Part shown: one piece after another, positions 35,763-48,592 of the stretch
Numbering within the stretch: the first letter of the stretch is position 1
Layout: each line of letters starts with the position of its first letter
Assembly (NCBI RefSeq): GCF_964340395.1
Contig: NC_135570.1
Location: 12,706,822 to 12,770,821, forward strand
Direction of reading: 5' to 3'
Length of the DNA: 64,000 nucleotides
DNA from: Glandiceps talaboti
Taxonomy: Eukaryota > Hemichordata > Enteropneusta > Spengelidae
Position numbers and translations under genes: made by a program
The notes under the pieces: generated by a model
What the model was told of the DNA's origin: nothing
What the model saw: only the letters and a program-made list of their open reading frames with translations
The model's database searches: none

Positions 35763-38700
35763 GTATGTTTTTTAGTTGTGTGTGTGCTATCATTATTCAC
35801 GTTGACCTGAAGACAGCTTTGATAACGCTGGTGAAATTATCTATATATCGTTGAATTCGCGCAGAGTAATTACTCAATTTACCAACCAGGTCATGATCAT
35901 TTAGCGCCTCCCAACTATTGTTAAATATATTTTATTTACATTTCCCTCCCCCAAAATAGGTGAAGTAGGACAGGGGAGGGGTACATTTTCGTGTGAATGG
36001 ATGAGTGCATTATGGCGGCCATGTTGGACGGGAAAATTAGGTATTCAAGGCTCGTATGACATGTTGGCGACAAAAATAACTGCTTTGCTGGACTGTGTAA
36101 TTTCTGTGACTATTTTCATGTAAGAGAAAGAGTTAAGGCATTTGTATTGGTATATCGTGTAATGTTACATTGGCCGCGTTTATAGCAATTCAATATATTA
36201 TCAGCATATCAGTTTATCACATAAAATTAGTAAAATGTGACATTTACGTCTGCCGACACTTTCACTGGCGATATTCGCATATTGTAGTTTTCATGCCGTG
36301 TCGTTGATTCAGCCACTCCCTATTAAAGTTGAGGGATTTTTCTGGACAATTTGTCGTGAAATTATGTCAAGAACCAGATAAGTGTCGAATGTACATCGCC
36401 AGTGGACCTCCAACTGTGTTCACTGCGTTCAGAATGTTTGCATGTTTTTGACCATGCGAGTGGGATGGGCAGTTTTATAAGAACCCAGCAGTACATGTTA
36501 ATGTACGAAAACATTGCCTTGCTAATCTAGTTGTGTTTCTTAGCATGTTACTTTGTGTATCCATCAAGATTACTAGTTTAATTGTTGTGTATCGAATTTG
36601 TAAACTGTCTTATCTATGAAAATAACGTTTAGAGCCTATAGACGCAAGAATGTCGAAGTTCATACCATCGGCGCTGAACTTTGCCGATCCATGAGGCGAA
36701 TCTGATGTTGACCCCGTCATATCACATGGGCGTGGATGAAATGCGATACACGGCAAAGTTACATTTAATAGTAGCCACTCTTTTCGTAATTTCTCCCATT
36801 TCCTAGAGCTCGATCCATGAATGTGCAAATTATATTGTAAACATCCGTTTGTATCATACCAGCTGTCATTTCGAAAAAAAATATTAATATGAAATAAAAA
36901 ATTGTCACCTCTTAAGGAAGTGTGTTGTCACTGATGACACACTGTCATTTGTAACAAACTGATCTGGTGTCAGCTTTGCTGAGTTTTGACTTTAACTCTT
37001 GTTTTGATAATATTACACTGTAAAATTTATATTGGCCAGGAAGGTTACAATCAAATTATCAGAAGTTAGGTTAGAATCTCCAGAATTAATAACTGAACAA
37101 AAAATGTGATTTCATCAAATTGTGGACACATTGCAAGGAATAATACAGAAATAATATTTTAGTTTTGAACTTCTATGGCCATAAAATATTTGTCTAAATA
37201 TATAGAAACTTACTGACATACTCACTGACTTATAGCATAAACCTCAATATATTATTTCAGAAGTAATTCCAAGATATCAGGAGAACGTGTCCCACAGGGA
37301 TCTGCGTGTAAAAATTGCAAGTTGAAATATCACAATGATACTTCATTGATAATTAAGAGATAAAAATAAGCCTAACCATTAGGGATACAGCTATGATGTT
37401 CATGCAGACTGTTGAATAGAAAATTGACCCTAATTTCATTTAGGTTGGCATATCATATGTTGTTAACAGTTGGTTTATTTTTGAAATTGATATGCTAGCT
37501 TATGTGGAGTTCAGAAAGGATAAAAATGTGCAGGTGAATAGCTTGATATTTATTCTTGAGTTTTGGGCAGCTGGATATTGATAGAATTTGTCTGTGATGG
37601 TATTAACTGTTCAGTGGTAATTAGGTAGTATTTTGAGTGGATATGACATATCTCACGTATCCATGCAAACTAATAATGTACTTCTATAGATCTCCCCAGT
37701 CATGACTATCAGTTCCTATAAAGAAAACTAATGTCTACGTTTTTGTATATCTTAGTTTTGTGTAAGTTTGATGAATAAAAAATTGAGATCGTGTACAATT
37801 CAAAAGATAAATTTTTTAAACCTTGCGTGAAAATTATCAATAATTTGCATAATGAGGTATAATTTGTGTTGAAAGAGTAGAATTGCTAAAGAAGGGATTT
37901 TCGGAAATACCCTTAGAGTAATATATTTTTTTTCTTAGCAGAATTAATATTTTGAGTGATGGACGTAGAGAGAGTGTTTGCTTTTGAGGAAAAGTCATGC
38001 TTAATTTGTGTAGAATGATTTAAGAATGTTGATGACACCTGAGTCTCCATGCATAATTTAGAAGTAGGTATATCTCCACGGAGACCTCGCTCCCAACTGA
38101 GATAGTCACAATACGATAGGCTGAGCTAAGGACCTATTTCATATTCATCATACATTACGCTACCTTCTTGAAAATTCATCCATGCCCCCAGGATCCATTT
38201 AGAATGATGAGTGAGTAAAGCATGCTCACCCCCATATTAAAAATTGAGTCATTTGGGTTGAAAGGTCAGGAGTGTCGTCTGCCGCTGATTACATTTTAAA
38301 ATATCACAGCTTCTGCAAGTGTTTCCTGTTTTACTTCCATTCTAATTTCTGTAGATTATAATTTTTCAGTTCATGCCAACTAATGATGTGGTGATGATTA
38401 TATTCAGAGCTCAGAGTAAAACGTGAATACACGTACAAAATTGCTTGTGTCTATCGTATATTTAATGACTTTGTCCTTACATGTATTCCAGCTTGTGTCT
38501 CATAAAGATGAGATCTGAATTATTCATTGAAATGCTGTTCACCCAGAAAATCCAATTTGTTAAAAATTAAACCCATAGTGTTCAAAACACAATATATCCA
38601 ATACTTGCAAATTGTTTGATCGTGATAATCTCCCAGACATAATTTCTCGTTCTAAAATTTTAGTAAATTTAACAATATTGAGAGCGTTGACACATCCAGT

Positions 38701-40560
38701 AAGTTGTTAGCCCTCTGCTGAAAGGCTAAACAATTTGTTGTTGGCTAAATGATAAAAACTATTTTTTTGGTGTCCTCACATAGATCCTCCACGGGTCCTC
38801 ACATAATAAATGATCCGTACACATGTCCGGAGACTTGGGTGCCTGGCTTGATGTTGTTCATCAGAACAGTGTGTTGTACTGTAGGCTAGTGCTATCTGTG
38901 GCATCGAATATCAAGAGCTATCTTGTATGATTCGATACTATGGGCAGATCTAGACTTTAAGTTCTATAGTCAAGTCTCTGGGCTAATACTACACATGTAT
39001 ACATGCATATTGTGCCAGATAGCAAAGTTTCTGCGCTAGTTGAGCACCAACTTTTTGCGGTCACCTGAAATTGCTGTGGTGTGACAAATTACATGTAACT
39101 TACAGAGCACATTGACAGCAAGCTGTTTGGATGTATTCAATGTGAAGTCACTACTATTTATTTATGTCCCTAGATACCAAATCCCAATCTTGTCATTGAT
39201 AAATGTTTATACAATTGATAATGTTGGTAAGTTACCTCTCAGCTGGAGCCAGCTGCTCAGTCAGTTTAATTAAGTATTCAAAATTAAACAATGAACATGA
39301 CAATACATTACAATACAGATCTGTGTTTCACAATTATTAATGCTAAAATTAAAACCAAATTTATTAAGGGAATATCACGGCGCATAAAATCAACTGGATA
39401 AACATGTGATTAGTGGTTCCAGTATCCCCTAGAGGACAGATGATGAGAGAGGAGACACCATATTGGGTGGTTGTGCATGGCTGCACAGGTATTCAGATCA
39501 TGAAAAAAGGTGTTGAAAACAAAATGATTTCAACTGTGTACATACTGGGTATCTCTCCACTTTATCTGTGTCTCAAAGAATGGAAGGAAAGGGGGAAAGC
39601 TATTAAAATGCTTTTTCTGTTAAAACGGATTGTGATTATTTGGTCCTTGGAATGTGCTATAGGTACAGTTACTTAGTTGGTAGACACACATTTGAAACAT
39701 ATAAAACGGTCTTGTTAAGAATTAAATTGAAATGAATTTTGTATTAAATGTGAATTATGCAGTCTGAAATTCATAAGAATGTAAATTATATTTACCACAG
39801 TGATATTTACATGTATGACATTTTAAAACCAAACATCAGGGAATAGTTGGTTTCTTAATGTTACCTTTTGAAATGTCATATATAATTAATGTGTCATTGA
39901 TTTGTTTGGTTTATTTTATTGCAGTGTACATGTGGCTAGTCTCACGACAAGCTTCAAACTTTTTGAGTAAAAATATGTTAGCTGAGTTAGAAGCTTACCA
40001 TGCAGGAATAGCTAATTTTGTATAGGGGGATAACACAAAGAAGAATTAGAATGACTAACTGTTCACGAGTTCAAGGTTATTTTTTGAAATCGTATGTGCA
40101 TTCGCTTATAGAGACGCTGCCGTCAGAGGTGTATAGGCAAGCTTGCATGTCATGACCTTATTCACGTGGCATGATGTAATGCAAAGGTAGAAAGAGGTAG
40201 AGCTTTGAGGTGTATGTAACAGCGTGGTACAATGCCTGTCATTTGAAAAGAGTTCTGTACAATGAGAACTGTTCTTGGAAGATTTATGATCGACTTCTGT
40301 CAACTTTGAAAGGAAATAAATAAGGAAGACCGAAGGGTAATGCCTTGTCAACCTATAAAACGCATGCCCACTTAGTAGTGATGGATGTAGTACTGGGGAG
40401 ACCCAGGACCTGTGATGTGTGCAGGATGTGTGTTGCCAATCATTTATGTTAACTGCCAAATGAGTAGAATGCAATTATCTCTCCAGAATGGTTAAAAATA
40501 TCTGGACAGTTTCATCCTTTTATGTCTCCAGAGACTAAAATATGGCAACAGGGGATTCCT
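35763..40560 (+). other. Probable long first intron, first part; no exon seen
   Basis: AT-rich sequence that probably belongs to the gene starting at 35.733 kb. An open frame at 36610-36828 (minus) is CpG-containing but unrecognised. A dispersed repeat at 38690-38790 (GTTGTTGGCTAAATGATAAA) has a relative at 43555-43645. Single copies of the AAGTCTCTGGGCTA core lie at about 38970 and 39020. Confidence 0.4.
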
Positions 40561-40579
40561 TATCATCCATTCACTTAAA

Positions 40580-40614
40580 CCCCCCCCCCCCCCCCCCCCC
40601 CCCCTCAAAAAAAC
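40580..40614. repeat. C35 homopolymer tract
   Basis: 35 consecutive cytosines followed by an A-rich stretch with AAAC repeats. It is the longest of several C/G homopolymers in the window (12-17 bases elsewhere). Length may be affected by sequencing error. Confidence 0.9.
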
Positions 40615-40644
40615 AAACAAACAAAAAAAAACAAAAATAGATAA

Positions 40645-40790
40645 AAACAGCAACAACAACCACCACTGATCAGTCTAGTGTTTCCAGAGATGTAGGCAAA
40701 ATATCGAGGCGTGTCATAACAACAACAACAACAACAACAGCGACTGACCTTTCAGTCAAGTGTTTCCAGAGATGTAGGCAAAAGTATCAG
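40645..40790. repeat. Two-copy tandem repeat, ~80 bp
   Basis: GTGTTTCCAGAGATGTAGGC followed by AAAA occurs at about 40677 and 40759. Each copy is preceded by a CAACAAC-rich stretch and a CAGTC block. Confidence 0.75.
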
Positions 40791-42848
40791 GACATGTCCC
40801 AGGGACAGCCTGTTTATTTGAATTTTGTTAAATGTTAACTGTTTGTAGTGGCAGCTCAAGATTGCTATGATACATATGTACATGTGATACTCAGTGACTG
40901 TCAGAAGATGTCATCAACTTATGTTACACCCGCTAACAGAAGCTGTCCTCATATTACCCTTACTACCACATCAATACAGGAAATATAAGTCACAAAACTT
41001 AGACAGAGTACTGAAAGCTAGTTGAATTGACTTCCTGATTTGATTGTAGTCAAGTTTCTGTTCAGAACACAATTTATGGAGAACTGACTCCCAGAATTAC
41101 TATTAATTGACTGCAAACCATAGCCTAGGGAAATTTAAATATCGTTTACATTGTCTCCTCATCCTATGTACCTGTTTCTGTGCTGATGCAAAACGCAAAT
41201 TTTCAGGAATTTTCAAACACTGACACTTCAAAATGTATGTATGTGTACACTGAACATATATACTTTTTTTTTGGTGCACAAAGTTACTTGACTAATCCCA
41301 CTTGTAGACTGTGAGCTAAGACATACATGTAGTCCTGACTGTTGTCCCACTCGTCTCCACCCTGCAGTTTTTGGCAAGATGGAGGAGAGAGAGACGACTG
41401 TTGGAATTGAGACCTTGCTTACTCCATCTGTGAATAGGAGTATTACATGATAATTGATACAATCTTGATAGGGATATCTTCGTTTCCTATTAACCCAGAG
41501 ACTTGGCTTTTTGTCTTTACAATTTTGTATTTGAACCACCAACTCTGTCAGTCAGATTACAGGTTTCTAGGTCTGGGCTAATTCCTATAATTGCGTCTTG
41601 AAAAGTATGGGTCCAGTTTACTTTCAGCTTAAGTTAACTGAAGGGGTGTAATACTTTTGAAGTACCTACATTGTAGAAAAAAAGATGCTTTAGCCTTGTG
41701 CTATAACAAACTTTGATGTGGGTGAGGATTATAAATCACAGTGTACTCAATTCAGTATAACAAACACTTGACTTTACCAAAATGTTTGGATGATCATGTC
41801 CTTCGACTGGTTGGTTTTACAGTGGCTATAGTACATAGAAGTGACAAGTCTGAGAATCTGATGACTGCATCCTTGATGTTGTCTTTCGTATGTGTATGTC
41901 TGCAACCATTGCATTGTAACATTGAGAAAAGAAGAAGTGAGGTCATCCACCCTTTCATAGCATATCTGATATTTGTAGCCAGGGTTTCATTGAAACTGAC
42001 AGGAAACACATGACTGGGTTAACAGTTCTTACATGTAAGCTAGTAGTAAATTTAATGTGAGTGATTTATAATTTAAACATTTTCGTTTGTGTATGCAAGT
42101 GAAAAGAGAGTTCTTTACATTTATGGAGCTCAAGCCAGACTGGCAAACATCGTAAAAGTTAACACTTGAGGTACATGTATTTAACTTGCACTTTCTAGAA
42201 AATATTGTCTGGTGATGATTGTAAATACCTTTTCAATGGAGCAAAACTAGGCTCCACCCATGTTTTCCTTTGTAAATTATTTGTTGAGGTCATGGAGTTA
42301 ATTTACATATAGGTGATGAATTGAGGGCAATATTTCATGAAGACACCAGAAATTGTCTGTGTTGTCTTTATGTGGGAGGCATTAAGGGTAGGTAATGTGT
42401 AACTGGGTTACTGAGGAGTTTAGCTTGATTCATTTTACAAGTGTATAAATCACAGCAAATGTGTTGGAAAATACTTGAATTTGACCATATTTTGTACCGT
42501 ATGTTTACAATGTCTATGTGTGTATATGTGTGTATCTGAATGCACGCACACGTACATAGACATTAAATAGTGTGTGTGTGTGTGTGTGTTGGGGGTGTGT
42601 GTGGGGGGGGTGTGTTGTTGGTGTTGTGGGATATTAGGGTCGTGTGTGCAAGGATTGTTCGTTTTGTATTTGTGTGCAAATGGATTAGGTGTTAGACGGT
42701 ATATGCACATGATAAATCACAAAAATCATTGAAAAGAAACGAAAAAAAAGAGTAAACACAGTATGACTGAACTGAATGATGCACTTGTTTTTAAGACCTT
42801 CAAATCAATCATATTGCTAGCTGAGTTAGTGGCCTCCCCCATACCTGG

Positions 42849-42861
42849 TAACCTTTGACCT
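42849..42861 (-). promoter_or_regulatory. DR1-like nuclear receptor element
   Basis: TAACCTTTGACCT reads AGGTCAAAGGTTA on the minus strand, which is one change from the DR1 consensus. It lies inside the putative long intron. Function is inferred from the motif only. Confidence 0.25.
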
Positions 42862-43671
42862 CAAAGCAGGTGATGAACATTAACATTTGATGCATGTTTT
42901 GTTGGGTCAGTGAACCGTGATATGCTTTTATTTGGTAATACAATAACAGATCAGATGTATCATTAATAATAATTATTTATTTTGAGATCCAGCTCATAGG
43001 AAAAAAAAATAGAAATTTATTATTATCAAAGCTAAATTGCAGAATAATATATTCACTATTAGAATATTAACACAAACTAATGAATGATTCTAAAGGCATT
43101 GAGTAGATAAAATCTACTTGAATTCTCAAGGTGTTTTACCAAGGTGCAGCCAAACTCATTGTACAAGGTATGGAGTTATGTAGTATGGGAGTGTTTACCA
43201 GATTTCATCTCTGTGTTACCAGGGTTTCTAAAGCTTTGCAAAAACTGCTAATTAATTATGCAGGATTTTGTAATATGAATAATAATTTCTACCTGTACAT
43301 ACACTATGGAGAGGTACAATGTATATCACATCACACTGTTCACAGTTGAGATCTTATTTTTGATAAGTACACGTACATCCACAAATGTATATTAATATAT
43401 AAGAGTAGATGTTGTATGTCATTGACAGCAATAGTTGTGAGGACACATTGGGGTCAATGATATTCAGGTGAGGCCAAGGCATTGTGCTTCTCATGCATTT
43501 TAACAAGGGAACATTTTTGCATGTAAATAGGAACTATTTTTTTCAGCATTGAGTAGTTTGCCTCCTACTAAATGAAAGACAGCTATTTTGTTGTGGGTCA
43601 AATGATAAAAAACTAGATTTTCTTGTGAGTCACCACACAGTAAGAAATTGAAGAATACCAATTTGGTGTCA

Positions 43672-43885
43672 CAAGAAATTGATGTGTTTTAGAGGTACAT
43701 GTCCATCAAATTGGCTTAGACAAATGGCACTCTGGTTACCACATGTACATGTGCATATAATAGTAAGGGATAGGGGAATGGTGTGTTGCAAGAAATTGAT
43801 ATGTTTTAGAGGTATAAAGTGCGTCTAATTTACTTAGAGGAAATACTAGTCACACACCCCTATCCCTTAGTAAAGGATAGGGGTA
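43672..43885. repeat. Direct repeat pair with an inverted AAGGGATAGGGG segment
   Basis: CAAGAAATTGATGTGTTTTA followed by GAGGTA occurs at 43672 and again, with one change, at about 43789. Between and after them, TAAGGGATAGGGGAATGGTG (43764) faces CACACCCCTATCCCTTA (about 43852-43868) in inverted orientation. A further AAAGGATAGGGG follows. It may be a degraded small transposon. Confidence 0.6.
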
Positions 43886-45429
43886 CATTGTATACAAAAA
43901 TTCTGCTGTGTACATCAATTTGGCCATAGACCCTACAGTTTATGATTTGGCTTAGAGGGCACACTGGCATAGAGACACATACATTTCAGTCAGGATGTGT
44001 TCACTTGGTTAATGTAGAAGGGCCTCTCACCATCCCCCTTCCATCACTAATTAACCCCTGTTAATATAGTAATAAAAGACCTTTCATTAATATAAATGTA
44101 TTTGCTTGATGTTAACATCGTAGGCTTTAGACTCAGGTGAACATTTCTGTTGTCTGGTGTCTCTTCCTAGCAACCTTTTAGTCATAGAACATTGTCAAGT
44201 GTTTATTATGAAACATACTTTCAAGTTTACAAGTAGATTCAAATTAGCAAATATGAACAAATACTATTAATAAGAGAAATTTATATAGAAGTAGATTTTT
44301 TATGTTTAGATAGCCATGATACTTTTTGTAGAATTTTGAAATTGAGATGTGTTGACTTTGTCATAAATGTTCGATAAAAATTGTTTCAAGTTAGTGATTG
44401 AGTGGAGTAAGTGACCAAGTCATTGTCCCTTAGTGTTTTACCGGGTTTGTCGCTTACCTACAAGTACATCATCCATGTGGTATCTAAAGTAGGTTAGTTT
44501 AGGTTTTACAAAGCCGTGATAAAGAACTCCCCATTTTCCCCCTTTCATGCAATGAACCATACTGCAGTTAGTGTAAAGCATGTGCATTGAGTTTAATAGT
44601 ACTAGAAAGCCATTTTATACCCCATTGACTGCAGTGGATTGTTGATATCCTGGGCTTTTTCTGCCAACAAGGTCATACCATTGTACTACACAAAAGAAGA
44701 ACTGGTGAATACATATCCTCTGTAAAGTAAGTAGACTGCATGTCAGGGTAACTCTGTTTCCCCTCAGGATGTCATCGGACATTGTACACTCAGAATTAAG
44801 ATTCAGATCTAATGAAATTAGACTGTATTCCTTCCCTGTGTGGTTTCCTTTATTGAAATAAAAAACAACAGCTGGGTCGACTTCTTGTATCTATCTCCTG
44901 CAGCCTTGCGATGTCATGCCACTTATCAGCTGTTAATTGTGTTCTTGTCTTAAGTTGCAGGGATACCCTTGGAATCCAATTCATGTAATTATACCAGACA
45001 TGTGATCTATCAAATACATGTATAGGGATACCCTTATGTACATGTATGTAAAACATTCACTTTGGAGTCTAAATGATGTTGCACCATATGCATGTTGGAA
45101 ATAAACTCATTAAAAATTTTTGTACTTTGGTCAAGGAACTTGAACCCCATTCTCATTTCAAATCAAGGAAAAAAATAATATAGTTGTGCAATACCATTGA
45201 ATTATTTTATGGAGTACACCATACTTTTATATTAAGTTACAAGTACATTTTGTAGATTTGGGGAAGGACAAGAAATTTGATTTTCACGACTGTTAGCTAA
45301 AGTGCAAAAAGTGAGGCACACGAATATTGTACATCATTAAATTTGAATGCTATTAATATACTTATTAACATAATTGTGTAGTAATAAGTATCACATCTCG
45401 CATTAGATTAAACTGTGTAGGGTGAGGGG

Positions 45430-45703
45430 GGGGGGGGGAGTAGGATTCTGTTAATGTTTGTATTTTCGATATACATGTACATGGTATATTGATGTGCCCG
45501 ATGAAGATGGGTAATATGCGTGGTCAGTTTTTATAAAGTGGTCATGATGAAAGTTATCGCAATATCACGAATTGTGGTAGCTTTCATCTGTGATCATGAT
45601 TACTTTACAGAAACTAACCATGTGTATTCCACATTTTATCAGGCACATTGATATATTACGCATATTTGAAATACAAACAGTGTTATCAGAATCCTATCCC
45701 CCC
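45430..45703. mobile_element. Palindromic MITE-like element, ~274 bp
   Basis: The whole segment folds back on itself about a centre near 45567. Inner arms GATGAAAGTTATCGCAAT and ATTGTGGTAGCTTTCATC pair across a 5-7-base loop. Further out, TATTGATGTGCCCGATGA pairs with the TATCAGGCACATTGATATA region. The outermost GGGGGAGTAGGATTCTG faces CAGAATCCTATCCCCCC. Divergence between arms is moderate. No ORF is present. This is typical of foldback MITEs; superfamily not assigned. Confidence 0.8.
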
Positions 45704-48360
45704 AATGCATAAACTGTTCACATTTCTTAGCTATGCCAGTTACAACTAGAGTCGCCTCAGAGTCTATACAACTTTTCTACTTGTGAATTCCATTATTGAG
45801 ACTTGTGTTTGCACCCACAAGTAACAGCTTTATGTACATGCACGTAATGGAATCCAATATCTGTAAATAGTTCAGTCTGGCAATAGTAGCATTAAGTTAA
45901 ATTAATCTGTGGAAAACCAGTTTTGGTAGAACTGTATGTTCATGTAGTAAATTACATCCTATAAGGCCATTCACACAGTCTGCATTACCTAATGATTACG
46001 TAAACCTTTTCTGTAGTTTCAATACATTGCCACTAACTTGTATCATTTTACCAGCAAATTTAATATTACATTAACAGATTCTATTTTGTGTCCTACACAG
46101 CGTTTCAATGACTCATTCTGATAACATATTCATGAACGCTAGGTCAAGAGGTCATCGTTTCAGTGAATGGAGTTATTATTTATTAACAAAAAAATTAAAT
46201 TAGACTCCGTTGACATCGACATCTTGTGTGGCTTACCTGAAATGAGAGTTTCAATAAAAGATGGCAAGATTGATGGGTTAATAAACTGATAAAAAGTTGA
46301 ATTTGTTCAATGGATGATAAAATATAATATGAAAAAAAATGATGATAATGGTCATGTGGCTGATTAGAAATTGAGTTGGTATTCCATTTCAAGTTAGTCT
46401 ATTGGCTATCCGTGACTCCGAATCTGGAGATCTGCATGGTGAAAGATATCTTCAGATTCAAAGCCATGGAAAGCCTCTAATTCCAGGTGTAAAGGGTAGC
46501 AATACACTTGAATGAAAGTGTACATACACTTCTGCGCTTGTCCTTCCCCAAATGTGTGTGTAGGCGTACAGTGTACATATAATATATTTGATTTCATTCT
46601 GACTATGTCAGCTTGCAATCTGTCAGTGTCATATTTGCAGACATGACCTAGTACCACTTGAATAAAACTCTTTTCTAAAAGCATATGTCGTCAGTCGTAA
46701 ACTTCAAATGCAGACATACATGCACATGTATGTAACTGTATAAAACTGAATTTTCATTACTTCGTTTTGAGTCCTGTACTGTATTTTACCTGCATTTGAC
46801 ATGTCTATACTATACCTGTATACACACACAGTTATATAATCTTGTGCATGGTTTTGGAAATTTGTTTGTTGTGTGGGTTCTATATTTATAATATCATGCG
46901 AGAAAAGTAAACATTTTTGCAAATTTTTGAATTTGTGTTTGTGTTATGAATATATATTTTGTTGTCATATTTGTTATGAGTTTATGATTTCTTGAGGTTT
47001 ATTGGATGTTATTGAATATAGCCAGGTGTAGCCTACAAACTTGGTTTTTCTGGCTTGACAATGTCGTTTGCAAGAAGAGTCTCTGTCAAGCTAATGGGTA
47101 AGTTCTGGATAAAAGTTGTTAAGTAATCAGTCAGCTAGTCTGTCTGTGACACTTAAGCTGTGACTGTGCTAGCTTGTCTGCTGAGAGAATTAGTGTAGTC
47201 ACTGCATGCACTGTCAGAGATCCAGTGCCTTGAACAGGCTAGCTAATGGATTGCTAATTGCTTTTTGTCCTGAACTTGCTACATTGTACATACATTTGTA
47301 TATTATGTCAGATAGCCAGGTATCAACCAGGTGATGACTGATATCCTGCCACCATATATGTAAACAGTGGTAGGCTATAACTTTACCAGGTAAATCTGAC
47401 CTTTAGTCAACCTTTGGATTATGACCCTTGGTGACCTTAGAGAGGTGTAGATTAGAAGGCCGTGATATTTATCACAGTGGAGTACCTTGAATAAATACAG
47501 ACAGGCAACTATCAAGTATTATAAAGATAGGCCCCCTTTGACTTAAGATTTGAGATTGATTGGAAGTTCATGACAATGTCCTGCAGTACATGTACATGAG
47601 TTGTGTTCCAGGGCTCAAAATTAGAAATGGTAGTCCAGGGCACATACATGTAGACTAGTTAATATTGTATCTAGACTAACAGATTTGTAAGGTGGCAGTT
47701 TGTTAGGAAATCAATAAATTGAAAATTGTAACTGCGACAGTTCACTTGGCTGAATTTTACCACCAAGCCCAAAAATTGAATGAGAGCCCTGTCTGCATTC
47801 ATGTACTGTGTATGTACTTAGTCCTGCTTGCAGACAGAGTAAGTCTGGACTCAATTCTGGCATTGTCCCTTTCCTTCTCCTGTCAGAATCGAGTCCCTAC
47901 TTACGCTGTCTGCAAGCAAGACTACTGTATGTAGTTATGAAGGTACATGGAAAAGAAATCAAATCTGCCAAGTATAAGATACTATGGCACATTTTGACAT
48001 GTTAAAGTCATTAATGTGAAAGGTGTAATTGAAAGAATGAGTTCCACTATTTACAAAATCGGAAATGGAGATGTTGTATTTCATATTAGATGATATGAAA
48101 AACATGAGATGTCATTTGGAAAATTGAAATAGCCATGTCATATAAACTGATGAAATGGATATACCATGTTTCAGTTATTTTGTAAATTGGAAAGACATGT
48201 TGGAATGGCGTAGTGTATAAAATCTATTAATAAAACTTGTCAGGTGACTGTCACAAGTTTTGGTTGTGGTGTGAAAAGTCAGTGTTGAAAGAGGTGTTGT
48301 TGACACTGCCAAATTAACATACATGTATGTATAAATAAATAATTTAATATGCAAATTTGC
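45704..48360 (+). other. Probable intron; one strong hairpin, no exon seen
   Basis: AT-rich. The hairpin at 47821-47922 is listed separately. A diverged copy of the AAGTCTCTG core lies near 47075. No exon supported. Confidence 0.4.
47821..47922. other. Compact 102-nt hairpin (miRNA-precursor-like or tiny foldback)
   Basis: 47821-47859 pairs with 47884-47922 over 39 positions with about five mismatches, closing a 24-nt loop. The arm contains CTTGCAGACAGAGTAAGT and GGACTCAATTCTG. Arm and loop lengths are in the range of animal microRNA precursors, but a small foldback repeat is equally possible. No expression evidence is available here. Confidence 0.6.
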
Positions 48361-48364
48361 AAGA

Positions 48365-48592
48365 TTGTCATCTCAAGTCTATATGGCAAGATTGATTTGA
48401 TTTATTTTGCCTTGTAATGTGTTTATGTGCATTTTGTTAGTTTTGTGTGACATGTTCGTTTGTTTTTGTATTTTTTTCTTCTAGTTTTTCATTTTTTGGA
48501 GCCTGTAAATGGGATGTGCTCCCCGTTGATCTTCCATTATAAATAGATAAATAAATAAATAAATAAATAAATCAATAAATAAAATAAATATT
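48365..48592 (+). mobile_element. Possible 3' end of a non-LTR retrotransposon with (AAAT)n tail
   Basis: A T-rich stretch is followed by GGAGCCTGTAAATGGGATGT and GCTCCCCGTTGATCTTCC, then ATAAATAAATAAATAAAT to about 48592. Short hairpin-like GGAGC/GCTCC sequence before a tandem A-rich tail is common at the 3' ends of CR1/RTE-type LINEs. No reverse transcriptase ORF lies upstream, so this would be a strongly truncated copy. Confidence 0.4.

Larger units (their letters stand above)
40800..45425 (+). other. Probable intron; scattered short repeats, no exon seen
   Basis: No coding exon supported. It includes the DR1-like element at 42849-42861, GT/G-rich simple sequence at 42570-42620, and a repeat pair with an inverted segment at 43672-43885. 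An AAGTCTCTGGG-family copy (inverse) is at about 41495. Confidence 0.4.
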
